Shown here one piece after another: positions 7,940 to 16,405 of a stretch of 45,378 nt of DNA (the first letter of the stretch is position 1; every line of letters starts with the position of its first letter). Source of the stretch: Desulfuromonadales bacterium (GTDB lineage: Bacteria; Desulfobacterota; JAENJC01). The notes beneath the pieces were generated by a model that ran no database searches, was not told the DNA's origin, and saw only the letters and a program-made list of their open reading frames with translations. The DNA lies in contig CAKKSC010000043.1 in assembly GCA_919902985.1 (NCBI GenBank), forward strand, positions 1-45,378, in the 5' to 3' direction. Both the position numbers and the translations under genes were made by a program.

Positions 7940-10183
7940 GTGATCTCCTTCAAAAGGAAAAAACTTGTTTTTGGCGCTGTAATCGCCCTTATCACCGCTC
8001 TCATGGTCAATATGGTTTTCTACTACGGCCTTTTTGATGAGCTGGAGTTGAAGGCCTTCGACTTACGGGAAAAGTACTTCAGCGGGAGTAGACGCCCTGC
8101 TGATGAGATTGCAGTGATACTGGTGGACGAGGCATCCCTCCGGGCAATGAATCCAGTTGTGGGAAGGTGGCCGTGGCCAAGGTCATTACATGCAGACGTT
8201 GTGGACTTCCTGGCGATGAGCGGTGCGAAGGCCGTTTTGTTCGATATACTGTTTACTGAAAACGAGAGGGTCTTTGGAACACCCAAGGGTGTCCTGGCGC
8301 CAAGTGATGAGAGGCTTGTGGAGTCTACAGCCTCGGCAGGCAATGTATACCATGCCGCTCAGATAGTGATAGACGAGGAGGATGAATACAATAAGAGCCT
8401 CCTGAACAGGCCAATACCGAAAGATTTTTCCGGGCGCTTCTCGGTGGAGCTAAAAGGAGCTCCTCTTAGCGGGCACAACAACTACTACCTTCCCTTTAAG
8501 GAGCTTTACACAGCTTCAAAGGGGACAGGAATCGTGGAGTTCCTGCCGGACTCAGACGGGGTATACAGGAGGACCAAGCTCTTCCGGCATTACCGGGGTA
8601 GCTTTTATCCTGTCCTCCCTATGTCGCCTCTGCTGGATATTATTAAACCAGATTCCATCAGACAAGAAGGAGATAGAATCGTTTTCGGCGTTCAGGAGGG
8701 CAGCCAAGCGGGTTTGCCCCTCCAACCCAAAACTCAAAACTCAGAACTCAGAACTCTTGAGGTTCCTCTTCAGAAAGACGGCTCATACCTAATAAAAATG
8801 TACGGGGACTTCAAGCCTTATTCCATGAGTGGTGTCCTTGCCTCTATACAGAAGATAAAGATGGGGGAGCTGGAGGGGCTGCCTGTAGGCCCTGATGAGT
8901 TTAGGGACAAGGTTGTATTTATTGGGGGAAGCGCCGTAGGTATTGAGGACCTGAAGCCGACCTCAATGGGAAGCAACACCCCCGGCGTTTACCTCCATGC
9001 CTCGGTATACAGTAATATCATTCAGGGCAGCTTCTTGAGATATACAGGCCCTCTCATGACGTTATTATCAATTCTGGCACTCTCCATTACTGTGACCGTT
9101 GCAATATTGTGGAGCCGGAATATAATATATTATCAGTTAGGAGTGCCGTTCCTCCTGGCATTTGTGTATATATCGGCATCCTTCTGGTGGTTCAGGCATA
9201 ATATAGTGTTCGATATAGTCGCGCCAACGATCTCAATTGTCATTTCGTGGATGGGTTCTTTTGCGTACCTGAGTATCACAGAGGGTAAGGACAAGAGGAA
9301 GATAAAGAAGATGCTTTCCCAGTATGTGTCGCCCTCGATACTTTCCACGCTGATCGACAAGTCTCCTGAGGATGTGTTAAAGGCTGAGGTTGGAACGAGG
9401 GAGACTTTGACGATCCTATTTTCAGATATAAGAGGGTTTACCTCCATATCCGAACAGTTTGAGGCCGAGAAAGTTGTAGATATCCTGAATGGTTATCTCT
9501 CAGGGATGGTGGATGTAATTTTTATGCATGAGGGAACTCTGGATAAGTTCATCGGAGATGCAATCATGGCATTTTGGGGCGCTCCTATAAGAGTGAGAGA
9601 CCATGGAATGAGGGCTGTAGAGACCGCCATTGATATGATACGTCAGCTCGAGGTATATAACGAGGGGCTTAAGGCAAAGGGGATGTCGCCGCTCTCTATA
9701 GGTATAGGCATAAATACCGGAGATGTTATTTTAGGCAATATCGGTTCCGAGAAAAAACTTGACTACACTGTAATAGGTGATAATGTTAATCTCGCTTCCA
9801 GGATGGAAGGGCTTACAAAGGAGTATGGCTGCCCCGTCCTCATCACTGAATCTACCTATAAAGAGGTTCATGATATGATACATTGCAGGGTTGTGGATAT
9901 TGTGAGAGTAAAAGGAAAAACAAAGGGGATCAAGATATTTGAACCACTGATTGCAATAAAGGGTGGGGAAGGATTATTTGAAAGAGTTATCTCTCTCTCC
10001 GAAGAAGGTTTTGATTATTACCTGAACCGGGACTGGGAAAGGGCTAAAGAAAAGTATTCAGAGCTCCTTTTGGTTAAACCTGACGACAAGGTGGGCAGGA
10101 TCTTTATTGAGAGATGTGAAGAATATAAGGTTAACGAGGCGCCGGAAGACTGGGATGGAGTTTATACGATGATGAGGAAATAG
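7940..10183 (+). CDS. CHASE2-domain class III adenylate/guanylate cyclase
   Basis: 747 residues starting with GTG, supported by AAGGTG at 7929-7934. One N-terminal membrane helix (residues 8-28) leads to an extracytoplasmic CHASE2 sensor (about 30-365), then two or three membrane helices (about 370-445) and a class III nucleotide cyclase domain (about 490-670). Metal-binding aspartates are in FSDIRGFTS and DKFIGDAIMAFWGAP; GDNVNLASRME carries the transition-state Asn/Arg. The C-terminus has a short TPR-like helical tail. It should make cAMP (or cGMP) in response to an external signal. A four-unit heptamer tract (8729-8756) adds a PKTQNSELRT stretch inside the sensor. Heptamers follow directly after the stop. 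Confidence 0.95.
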   Translation: MISFKRKKLVFGAVIALITALMVNMVFYYGLFDELELKAFDLREKYFSGSRRPADEIAVILVDEASLRAMNPVVGRWPWPRSLHADVVDFLAMSGAKAVLFDILFTENERVFGTPKGVLAPSDERLVESTASAGNVYHAAQIVIDEEDEYNKSLLNRPIPKDFSGRFSVELKGAPLSGHNNYYLPFKELYTASKGTGIVEFLPDSDGVYRRTKLFRHYRGSFYPVLPMSPLLDIIKPDSIRQEGDRIVFGVQEGSQAGLPLQPKTQNSELRTLEVPLQKDGSYLIKMYGDFKPYSMSGVLASIQKIKMGELEGLPVGPDEFRDKVVFIGGSAVGIEDLKPTSMGSNTPGVYLHASVYSNIIQGSFLRYTGPLMTLLSILALSITVTVAILWSRNIIYYQLGVPFLLAFVYISASFWWFRHNIVFDIVAPTISIVISWMGSFAYLSITEGKDKRKIKKMLSQYVSPSILSTLIDKSPEDVLKAEVGTRETLTILFSDIRGFTSISEQFEAEKVVDILNGYLSGMVDVIFMHEGTLDKFIGDAIMAFWGAPIRVRDHGMRAVETAIDMIRQLEVYNEGLKAKGMSPLSIGIGINTGDVILGNIGSEKKLDYTVIGDNVNLASRMEGLTKEYGCPVLITESTYKEVHDMIHCRVVDIVRVKGKTKGIKIFEPLIAIKGGEGLFERVISLSEEGFDYYLNRDWERAKEKYSELLLVKPDDKVGRIFIERCEEYKVNEAPEDWDGVYTMMRK
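8729..8756 (-). repeat. Heptamer tract inside the CHASE2 sensor
   Basis: AAAACTC, AAAACTC, AGAACTC, AGAACTC: the reverse complement of the GAGTTTY family seen at 7562 and 42005. It is in frame within the cyclase gene and encodes a polar linker-like segment. Confidence 0.85.
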
Positions 10184-10186
10184 AGT

Positions 10187-10214
10187 GCAAAATGCAAAAT
10201 GCAAAGTGAAAAAT
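10187..10214 (+). repeat. GCAAAAT heptamer tract
   Basis: GCAAAAT x2, GCAAAGT, GAAAAAT, starting three bases after the cyclase stop. It is the reverse complement of the ATTTTGC family that encodes several signal peptides here, and it supplies the GTG start of the broken gene at 10206. Confidence 0.85.
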
Positions 10215-10580
10215 GAGCTTTCAGACAGATTTCTAAATTTTGCGGTAAATGTGATTAAGCTAACTCAATGAATCGATAAAACATATGCAGGTAATCACAT
10301 CGGTGGGCAGTTAATGCGTTCGGCAACATCATCTGGGGCAAATTATGAAGAAGCGTGCGGAGCTGAAAGCCGTGCCGATTTTGTTCATAAGATGCAGATT
10401 GTGTTGAAAGAATTAAGAGAAACAGTATATTGGCTAAGATTGCTTGAAAAATCAGCAATAGTTCATAGTGATAAAATAAAATGGTTTCATCAAGAGTCAA
10501 AAGAGCTTTGCAAGATTGCAGCAAGATCAGTAGTTACTGCAAAGAATAATGCTCGTAAAAAGGAGGTTTCCAATGAGTAA
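10206..10580 (+). pseudogene. Four-helix-bundle (S23/IVS-type) protein, in-frame stop
   Basis: Reading from GTG at 10206 gives KNELSDRFLNFAVNVIK..., then an in-frame TGA at 10269-10271, then a continuous frame through YAGNHIGGQLMRSATSSGANYEEACGAESRADF (positions 10284-10382) to the stop at 10578. The motif set (GGQLMRSATSSGANYEEA, then VLKELRETVYWLRLL) is that of the small four-helix-bundle proteins once called 23S rRNA intervening-sequence proteins. The stop falls near the end of helix 1. Either the gene is dead, or an 88-residue form starts at the ATG at 10314. The stop overlaps the Shine-Dalgarno and start region of the next gene, so it may still be translated in coupling with it. Confidence 0.8.
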
Positions 10581-11085
10581 AATGTTGTCTCCAAATAAGA
10601 TTGTTTTGCATTTTGCAATTTGCATTTTGCAATTTGCAATGCTCACCCTTGCGGGTTGGGCGCAAGCTGCCGATCTTTATGTCCAGAGCGTAAAGGCGCC
10701 CATCCTGTCGGCTCCTTCCCTCGGCTCTCCGAAGGCAGCAGTGGCGACAAAGGGGGAATCACTTAAAGAGATTGAAAAGAAGGGGGACTGGTACAAAGTC
10801 AAATATAAAAATACTGCAGGATGGGTATCAAGACTCCTGGTCGGGGGTAAACCCCCAGCCAGGAAGGTCTCTATCCTTGAGGAAACTGAAGAACACGTCG
10901 AGAAAGGGGCCAGAAAAAGGGCATCGGCGTTTACTACCGCTGCGGCAGCAAGGGGGCTGGCGGAGGAGCGGGCAAGGCTCAGCGACAAGTTTAAGGTGGA
11001 TTACAACGGTGTGGAAATGATGGAGGCCATAAGGATCACCGATGAAGAGGCCTCAAGGTTTATCCAGGAGGGGGTGGGGAGATGA
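10573..11085 (+). CDS. Exported SH3-domain protein
   Basis: 170 residues; the start is the ATG at 10573, six bases after AGGAGG. The signal peptide core (IVLHFAICILQFAMLTLA) is largely written in TTTTGCA/ATTTGCA heptamers. Residues about 33-95 are a bacterial SH3 domain: LYVQSVKAPILSAPSLGS, a KKGDWYKVKY strand and TAGWVSRLLV. The rest is helical and charged, ending in EEASRFIQEGVGR. Such proteins bind cell-wall peptides or serve as periplasmic adaptors. The stop overlaps the start of the M48 protease (ATGA), so the two are translationally coupled and probably work together. Confidence 0.88.
   Translation: MSKMLSPNKIVLHFAICILQFAMLTLAGWAQAADLYVQSVKAPILSAPSLGSPKAAVATKGESLKEIEKKGDWYKVKYKNTAGWVSRLLVGGKPPARKVSILEETEEHVEKGARKRASAFTTAAAARGLAEERARLSDKFKVDYNGVEMMEAIRITDEEASRFIQEGVGR
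10604..10638 (+). repeat. TTTTGCA heptamers encoding a signal peptide
   Basis: Five units: TTTTGCA, TTTTGCA, ATTTGCA, TTTTGCA, ATTTGCA. They encode the hydrophobic core of the SH3 protein's signal peptide. Confidence 0.9.
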
Positions 11086-11948
11086 AAAAAAATGAAAATT
11101 GCACATTGAAAATTGCAAATTTTAAAATTATTCTTTTTGCATTTTGCATTTTGCATTTTGCACTTTGTAATATTGTTTTCGCCTCTGACGATTTCAGAAA
11201 GAGAGCTCCTCAGAGAGAAGAGACATTTTCAACTGAAGACGATGTAAAGGCTGAAGTGGTATTTGGGAGGGAGCTTGGCGCAAGGATTTTAGGACGCTAT
11301 TCGCTTTATGACGATAAGAACCTGACCAGATACCTGAACATGGTCGGAAAGGGGATAGCTCAAAATGCCGGCAGACCTGAGATAGAGTTCAGGTTTGCGG
11401 TTCTGGAAACCGATATGGTTAATGCCTTCGCAGCTCCAGGCGGATATATTTTCATAACAAAAGGGGCATTGAAGATGATGGATGATGAAGCAGAGCTGGC
11501 TGCTGTTCTGGCCCATGAGGTTGCCCATGTCACGGAAAAACATATAGTAAAGGAATTGAGCATCAAGGCAACTGACGATTCTGCAACTTCTGGCCTTGCA
11601 AGGGTTTTAGGAGGAGGCACTGATACCATGCGAGCGGTATTTACGCAGATGGTAGACAAGGCGGTGGAGATACTCTTTGAAAAAGGGTTGAAGAGACAGG
11701 ATGAGATGGACTCCGACCGGATAGCGATGATATTTACGGCAGATGCAGGTTACGACCCGACTGCCCTTTCAAGATATCTCAAAAAGATATCTTCTGCTGA
11801 AAAAGACACAAAACTTCTGACCGGGACCCATCCCACATTTGAGGAGCGGATAAAAGGCCTTAAGATGGTCCTTGCTGAAAACCTTTTGACCGATAAGAAA
11901 CAACCGATCGTTAAGGAGAGGTTTAATGAGAATGTCAGGATTAAGTAG
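11082..11948 (+). CDS. M48-family periplasmic zinc metalloprotease
   Basis: 288 residues. The signal peptide (FKIILFAFCILHFALCN) is encoded mainly by five ATTTTGC heptamers. The peptidase domain has the zinc site HEVAH at residues 145-149, the preceding AFAAPGGYIFITKGAL strand typical of BepA/YfgC and LoiP relatives, and the distal ligand region DEMDSDRIAM. The C-terminus has the THPTFEERIKGL motif common to this family. It likely degrades misassembled outer-membrane or periplasmic proteins. It overlaps the SH3 gene by four bases and the barrel gene by 23, placing it in a compact operon with an outer-membrane protein. Confidence 0.93.
   Translation: MKKNENCTLKIANFKIILFAFCILHFALCNIVFASDDFRKRAPQREETFSTEDDVKAEVVFGRELGARILGRYSLYDDKNLTRYLNMVGKGIAQNAGRPEIEFRFAVLETDMVNAFAAPGGYIFITKGALKMMDDEAELAAVLAHEVAHVTEKHIVKELSIKATDDSATSGLARVLGGGTDTMRAVFTQMVDKAVEILFEKGLKRQDEMDSDRIAMIFTADAGYDPTALSRYLKKISSAEKDTKLLTGTHPTFEERIKGLKMVLAENLLTDKKQPIVKERFNENVRIK
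11134..11168 (+). repeat. ATTTTGC heptamers encoding a signal peptide
   Basis: TTTTTGC, ATTTTGC x3, ACTTTGT. About 30 bases upstream, units of the complementary type (GCACATT, GAAAATT, GCAAATT) run in the opposite sense, so the two blocks could pair. Confidence 0.88.
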
Positions 11949-13284
11949 AAGATTAATTATCAATTATCAATTGCCCATTGGTTCATTGCTCATTGCTCAT
12001 TGCTCATTGCTCATTGCTATATTTGCCGTTCCGGCTTTCGCTGATGAATACCACTACAACAATATCCTTATCGGCGACAGGGCCGCCGGCATGGCTGGGG
12101 CATACACAGCCATTTCAGACGACCCTTCCGGCCTATATTACAACCCTGCCGGCATCGTATTCGCCCCTGGCAGGAGCTTCTCGGCCAGTGTCAACGCCTA
12201 TCAATATTCAAAGAAGACCTATAAGGACGTACTGGGCGGCAATGGGTGGGACCGTGTATCTTCAAACCTCCTGCCTAATTACTTTGGCGTTATCCAACCT
12301 CTCGGTGCAGGGAAGATTGGCTTCTCCTATGCAGTACCGGATACGAGACAGGAGAACCAGGCACAGACATTCTACAACCTCCCAGGTGTAGATCCTGTAA
12401 CCCAGCAGCCAATAACCATTACACGCTATGTAATAAATATGAATGATACCGATTATACATACAATTTTGGCCCGTCATATGCCCTGAAAATAAACGATAA
12501 CCTGTCGGTTGGGGCCACTGCCTATATGCAATACAGGGACAGGCAACTCATAAGCAACCACTTTGTCGCCGTAGACGATAACCTGTCTGTAGCGGGCGAT
12601 GAAAGGTACCAGTGGCGAAACGTCTATAACTCTACTACAGAGTGGGGAGTAAAACCGATCATTGGAGTGATGTGGACACCGACGGAAAAGGTATCGCTTG
12701 GCTTCACTGGCTCAAAAAGCATTATGTTTGAAAGCAAGAGACGTATACAGAACACTCTGCGGGACCTGGACTACGGAAGCAACCTCCCTGACTATGAGGT
12801 ATGGGAATCTAAAGGCAACAGGGAGTTCCCCCTGACAGCCAGCTTCGGGGCAGCCTACTTCCCCTCGGAGAGTCTCCTTCTCTCTGCCGATATCAGCTAT
12901 TACACCGCAGCATCTTACACCTTGAACTTCAAGAACATATCATCAGGCGCCACCGCAGCATTATACACTCCTCAATCTGAGACCGTTAATGCGGCTATTG
13001 GCGCAGAGTATTATCCCAGCGCAAGGATAGCGCTAAGGAGTGGATTGTTTACAAACATGGCGAATACTCCGATGCTGACTACAAGAGATGCAAACGAGCC
13101 GGAACATATAGATATGTATGGAGCAAGCCTGAGCATAAGCCATTTTACTCGTTCTTCGTCTCTGACCTTTGGCGGCAGCTACTCTTATGGGACAGGTAAA
13201 TCGCATATATTCGGTGATACTTCAATACAGAATGTAGAGATGCAGAACATAACGGCATTTCTCTCCGCTGCATTCAGCTATTGA
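11926..13284 (+). CDS. FadL/OmpP1-like outer-membrane beta-barrel
   Basis: 452 residues from the ATG at 11926, supported by TTAAGGAGAGG. The signal peptide contains HCSLLIA repeats because its core is encoded by five CATTGCT heptamers (11984-12018). The mature N-terminus, IGDRAAGMAGAYTAISDD, then SGLYYNPAGIVF, is the plug-region signature of the FadL/OmpP1 and related hydrocarbon-transport barrels. The rest has alternating beta-strands (FGVIQPLGAGKIGFSYAV, LSVGATAYMQYRD, VSLGFTGSKS) and ends in an aromatic residue (AFSY), as expected for BAM-assembled barrels. It is probably a pore for a hydrophobic substrate. It follows the M48 protease in the same operon. Confidence 0.88.
   Translation: MRMSGLSRRLIINYQLPIGSLLIAHCSLLIAIFAVPAFADEYHYNNILIGDRAAGMAGAYTAISDDPSGLYYNPAGIVFAPGRSFSASVNAYQYSKKTYKDVLGGNGWDRVSSNLLPNYFGVIQPLGAGKIGFSYAVPDTRQENQAQTFYNLPGVDPVTQQPITITRYVINMNDTDYTYNFGPSYALKINDNLSVGATAYMQYRDRQLISNHFVAVDDNLSVAGDERYQWRNVYNSTTEWGVKPIIGVMWTPTEKVSLGFTGSKSIMFESKRRIQNTLRDLDYGSNLPDYEVWESKGNREFPLTASFGAAYFPSESLLLSADISYYTAASYTLNFKNISSGATAALYTPQSETVNAAIGAEYYPSARIALRSGLFTNMANTPMLTTRDANEPEHIDMYGASLSISHFTRSSSLTFGGSYSYGTGKSHIFGDTSIQNVEMQNITAFLSAAFSY
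11984..12018 (+). repeat. CATTGCT perfect heptamer tract
   Basis: Five perfect copies of CATTGCT, preceded by AATTATC x2 and degenerate units from 11955. Three units translate to HCSLLIA, a hydrophobic heptapeptide. This is the least diverged tract in the window, so possibly the youngest. Confidence 0.93.
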
Positions 13285-13342
13285 TTCTTTTCTCTGTATC
13301 TCTGCGCCTCCGCGGTGGAGTAAGATTTTTAACGACTTTATC
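13281..13342 (-). repeat. Dispersed CTCTGCG-type repeat, copy 1
   Basis: The reverse complement (GATAAAGTCGTTAAAAATC... then GGAGGCGCAGAG) matches 21400-21462 over about 60 bases with scattered differences. It lies between the barrel gene and the response regulator. A related but looser pair is at 44543-44640. Confidence 0.75.
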
Positions 13343-13368
13343 AACATCTGAGGAAAGGTGAACTCTTT

Positions 13369-14088
13369 ATGAATAAGAAAACCATCCTCTTGATAGAAGA
13401 CGACCAGGACCTTTTAAACCTAACGTCTGAAGTTATGAAAGACCATTTCAATGTAATCCCCGCGCTGAACGGAAGCCAGGCATGGGATCGCCTGAATAAA
13501 GAGAAGATTGACTGTATAGTAAGTGATCTTGCATTGCCTGACATTGATGGTGTTGATCTCTTGAGAAAGTTAAGGGATGCCAATTTTGATACCCCTGTAA
13601 TTATAGTAACCGGTAAATCATCTCTATATTATGCCGAAAAGTGTGCAGACCTGGGTGTATGCGGATATATCAATAAACCATACGATATCAACTACCTTAT
13701 AAAGAGGATAAACTCCGCTATAAACCCTGAAGAAATTAATGTATCTGAATCCTCCGAAAACAATTTTCATCCAAAGGTAAAAAAATGTGTAAAGTACATT
13801 AATTTACATTTTGCCCAGCCGATAAACAAGAATTCTATCTCGGAAAAATTAGATATATCACCAGACTATCTGCGAAAGCTATTCCATAAGGATATTGGAG
13901 TCCCCTTCCTCAGCTATTTAAACCGCGTCAGGATAGAAGAGGCAAAGAAGATGCTTTCAAGCTCCTCGCTTTCCCTGGCTGAAATTATTGACAAGGTGGG
14001 GTTTGGAACAATGCAGCACTTTTTTAAACAGTTTAAGAGGCATACAGGGATTACACCTGATGAATATAGAAAAAGAGGTAAACTGTAA
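13369..14088 (+). CDS. Response regulator with AraC-type DNA-binding domain
   Basis: 239 residues; AGGAAAGGTG upstream supports the ATG. Residues 1-120 are a receiver domain: acidic pair ED/D near 10-12, phospho-acceptor D53 in IVSDLALPD, a conserved T in IIVTGKSS and K in NKPYD. Residues 135-239 form the double helix-turn-helix of AraC/XylS, with ISEKLDISPDYLRKLFHKDIG and the FGTMQHFFKQFKRHTGITPDEYR signature. It is a transcription regulator controlled by phosphorylation. No histidine kinase is in the window, so it is an orphan here. Possible targets are the palindromic promoter immediately downstream or the lipoprotein gene at 14374 (inference). Confidence 0.95.
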   Translation: MNKKTILLIEDDQDLLNLTSEVMKDHFNVIPALNGSQAWDRLNKEKIDCIVSDLALPDIDGVDLLRKLRDANFDTPVIIVTGKSSLYYAEKCADLGVCGYINKPYDINYLIKRINSAINPEEINVSESSENNFHPKVKKCVKYINLHFAQPINKNSISEKLDISPDYLRKLFHKDIGVPFLSYLNRVRIEEAKKMLSSSSLSLAEIIDKVGFGTMQHFFKQFKRHTGITPDEYRKRGKL

Positions 14089-14110
14089 TGATCACAGAAC
14101 CACCTTTTCA

Positions 14111-14174
14111 ACCTGATTTGTTTAATATATTACCGCTTTTGTTGATTGACATTCTCAACAAATCAGGTTAAATT
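14111..14174 (+). promoter_or_regulatory. Promoter embedded in a 12-bp inverted repeat
   Basis: ACCTGATTTGTT (14111-14122) and its exact inverse AACAAATCAGGT (14157-14168) flank TTGACA at 14146-14151; a 17-base spacer leads to TAAATT at 14169-14174. The right arm fills most of the promoter spacer, so a dimeric regulator bound to the repeat would control it. The arms could also form a terminator-like stem for the regulator gene, but there is no T run. It lies about 200 bases before the lipoprotein gene at 14374. Confidence 0.5.
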
Positions 14175-14373
14175 TCGATCGCTTCGAGTAAGGTGGTTGT
14201 CTTTGCTATCTTAAATCAAAGTAATTTATTTTAAAATAATGTTTATGAAAGGGGGTGAAGATAGCATAAATGAACATCTTTGGCGTCGCTCTTTTATTAG
14301 GCCTTATGTAAAATTATTGTTGGCGCAGCCGGTAGTAAATTTTTCAATAAATAAATTTTAAGGAGGTTCGAAA

Positions 14374-16173
14374 ATGTCAAGAAACAAGTATCTAAGCGCT
14401 TTTCTTCTTGCAGCATCTGTATCAGTTGGGATCTGGGGTTGCGCACAGGCGCCATCCGATCTGAATGTAACACAAGCGATTGCCAATAACCCGGTCACTG
14501 TCTTCGGCAAGGTAATAGACAGCCAGACCCGTCAGGGGATAGGCGCTGCAACGGTCTATATCAAGGTAAACGGCAACTGGCAGTCAACCACAACCACCGC
14601 AAGCACGATTATCGGGGATACATTGGGCTCAGGAGACTCTACGACAGGTGACTACACGTTTTCCGGTCTGCCGGTCAATACTACCATGCCTATAATTGTA
14701 CAATCTCCAACTACAGGCGGATATCTCCAGAGGACAGGAACTATCACAACAAATGATTACAGCGGCAGTAGCGATGGTGTGAACAGCCAGATATCACAGG
14801 ACCTTGGACAGATGGCGATGGAAAAGGGTATAGTCGCAACAGTGTACGTTGTTGATGCAAATACCGGCAGCTATGTAATAAAGTCTGACAGCAGCGCCCT
14901 CCCTGTTTATCTTGGAATGGGCGGTAATGGTTCTGTTGAAGATGTCATGGCAGCGCGGGACACAACTGACACGAATAAATACACCATAACCATCCCACAG
15001 ACGGGCTCCTCAACTCTGACCGTCCCTGCTCTTGATACAACCGCAGACGGGGTCTATGATTATCAGACCGGTGCCACTACAATTACCGCATCCGGCGCCG
15101 TTGTTTCCGGCGTAGGCACACTGACTACTACAATAGCCCTTGCCCCGATCACCAACGGCACGGCCCTTGGCCCGGTAGCAAGCAACATCAGAAACGTAGG
15201 CGCGAATTCCGGCGGAACTCCAATGAACGTCATCGGGAAGAGCGATCCTGTAAAGTTACTCTTCAACATGCCTGTTGCGCTTCCGACCACTACAACAGAC
15301 GGCGTGACTATGACCTTTACGGATAACTTCAAGACCCTCACTGCTGCTGCGGTTGTTACCGAAGTAACAGTAACTGCGGCATTAAGTTCCGGGAACACCC
15401 TCCTTACCATAACACCAAGTGCTGCACTGACAGAGGGACAGACCTATACAATGAATGGGACAGTTACGAGCAAGCAGACCGGAGTGGTTGATACGGTCTA
15501 CAGCCTTGGCACAACCACCGTTACAGTCACCCAGACAGGTACCGGCACCATCGGTAGCACGCCAACCGTTACAGTTGATAACTTCAACCACTGGACAAAC
15601 GGCAAACCGATAACAGCTCTTTCTGGAACAGTAACAACAAACGCAACCACTACAGTAACCGGAACTGGGACTGCATTTACTACCGAATTGGTTGTCGGAA
15701 ATTCAGTTATAATAGGCACGGATGCAACTGTATATACAGTTGCAACTATACCTACTGCGACATCTTTTACAACGACTGTTGCAGTGCCTGCACAGACAAC
15801 CGTCACTGTATTAGCTGGGCCTGCTCTGGCTAACGGAAATGCAAGACTTGTTTTCCCTGAGCCTGTATGGGGCACAGTCAGACTCATCAGCTCCACAACC
15901 GGGACCACTACAACTATAAGCAACGGGACCCCAGTTGCACTCACAGGACAGACCGTTGCCTATGTGATAAAGGCGTTGTCAACAGATGCCTTTAACACCG
16001 ACGGCGGAAACGTAAGCGGAGCGATCTATCCCTTTGATATGACTGCTGCCGGTATGCTTGGTACGGTTGCCGACTCTACGACCGCAACACCTCGTTCGTT
16101 GTTGCTCGGGATTGATGCATACGATGCTGACGGAAACACCATGAGGACCGAAGCGTCCTATTCAGTTCAATAA
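14374..16173 (+). CDS. Thr-rich surface lipoprotein with Ig-like domains
   Basis: 599 residues; AGGAGG lies just upstream. A lipoprotein signal ends in IWGCAQ (cysteine near residue 23). Residues about 40-125 form a carboxypeptidase-regulatory-like/CNA-B-type beta-sandwich (VFGKVIDSQTRQGIGAATVYI, then GDYTFSGLPVNTTMPI). The region around 285-385 (VKLLFNMPVALPTTTTDGVTMTF, LTEGQTYTMNGTV) looks like a bacterial Ig-like Big_5/SbsA domain. The remainder is Thr/Val-rich beta sequence. It is probably exposed at the cell surface. Its upstream gap holds a candidate promoter and a possible regulator site; a strong terminator follows. The ligand is unknown. Confidence 0.85.
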   Translation: MSRNKYLSAFLLAASVSVGIWGCAQAPSDLNVTQAIANNPVTVFGKVIDSQTRQGIGAATVYIKVNGNWQSTTTTASTIIGDTLGSGDSTTGDYTFSGLPVNTTMPIIVQSPTTGGYLQRTGTITTNDYSGSSDGVNSQISQDLGQMAMEKGIVATVYVVDANTGSYVIKSDSSALPVYLGMGGNGSVEDVMAARDTTDTNKYTITIPQTGSSTLTVPALDTTADGVYDYQTGATTITASGAVVSGVGTLTTTIALAPITNGTALGPVASNIRNVGANSGGTPMNVIGKSDPVKLLFNMPVALPTTTTDGVTMTFTDNFKTLTAAAVVTEVTVTAALSSGNTLLTITPSAALTEGQTYTMNGTVTSKQTGVVDTVYSLGTTTVTVTQTGTGTIGSTPTVTVDNFNHWTNGKPITALSGTVTTNATTTVTGTGTAFTTELVVGNSVIIGTDATVYTVATIPTATSFTTTVAVPAQTTVTVLAGPALANGNARLVFPEPVWGTVRLISSTTGTTTTISNGTPVALTGQTVAYVIKALSTDAFNTDGGNVSGAIYPFDMTAAGMLGTVADSTTATPRSLLLGIDAYDADGNTMRTEASYSVQ

Positions 16174-16210
16174 CAGGATTTCTGCTTAGGCAGAGTTCAG
16201 ATTATCTTAA

Positions 16211-16245
16211 AGCCCCGTGGGTTTCCCCCACGGGGCTTTTTTTTT
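16211..16245 (+). terminator. Rho-independent terminator
   Basis: Eleven-base stem AGCCCCGTGGG/CCCACGGGGCT (16211-16221 with 16227-16237), a five-base loop and a run of nine T. It ends the lipoprotein transcript and separates it from the accessory patch. Confidence 0.95.
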
Positions 16246-16274
16246 GCTGATAATCAGTTTATCTGTTAATGAAT

Positions 16275-16354
16275 AACACGGCTGAAGCCGTGTTTCTACA
16301 GCAACACTTCTACGCTTTTTTTGGGGTTCGTAGCAACAGATCTTTATACCTGTT
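16275..16354. repeat. REP pair at left edge of accessory patch
   Basis: Second-type REP in minus orientation (16275-16299, ACACGGC/GCCGTGT hairpin, ending CTAC) and first-type REP in plus orientation (16330-16354, starting GTAG), separated by 30 T-rich bases. The GTAG feet face each other, the opposite arrangement to the compact 50-bp copies. The right REP runs into TATAATCCGCC, which is also found after the REP at 19196. Confidence 0.88.
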
Positions 16355-16383
16355 ATAATCCGCCAATGAAGAAAAAATCCTCT
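16352..16383 (+). repeat. 32-bp direct repeat, mate at 17487-17518
   Basis: Identical 32 bases at 16352-16383 and 17487-17518, beginning GTTATAATCCGCC and including an ATG followed by codons for KKKSS. At 17487 they are the true start of the transposase-like gene; at 16352 the same start is cut off by a stop after six codons. The 1.1 kb between them holds the DUF2283 and toxin-antitoxin genes. Confidence 0.93.
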
Positions 16384-16405
16384 TGATAACGAAAGAGGCC
16401 ATACG

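Noticed and set aside
10269-10271. TGA read as selenocysteine
   Set aside because: The family has no conserved Cys at this place and no obvious downstream recoding stem was seen.
14270-14311. 13-codon ORF behind GGGGGTG before the lipoprotein at 14374
   Set aside because: A plausible ribosome site, but no sign of coding selection or conserved leader-peptide pattern.
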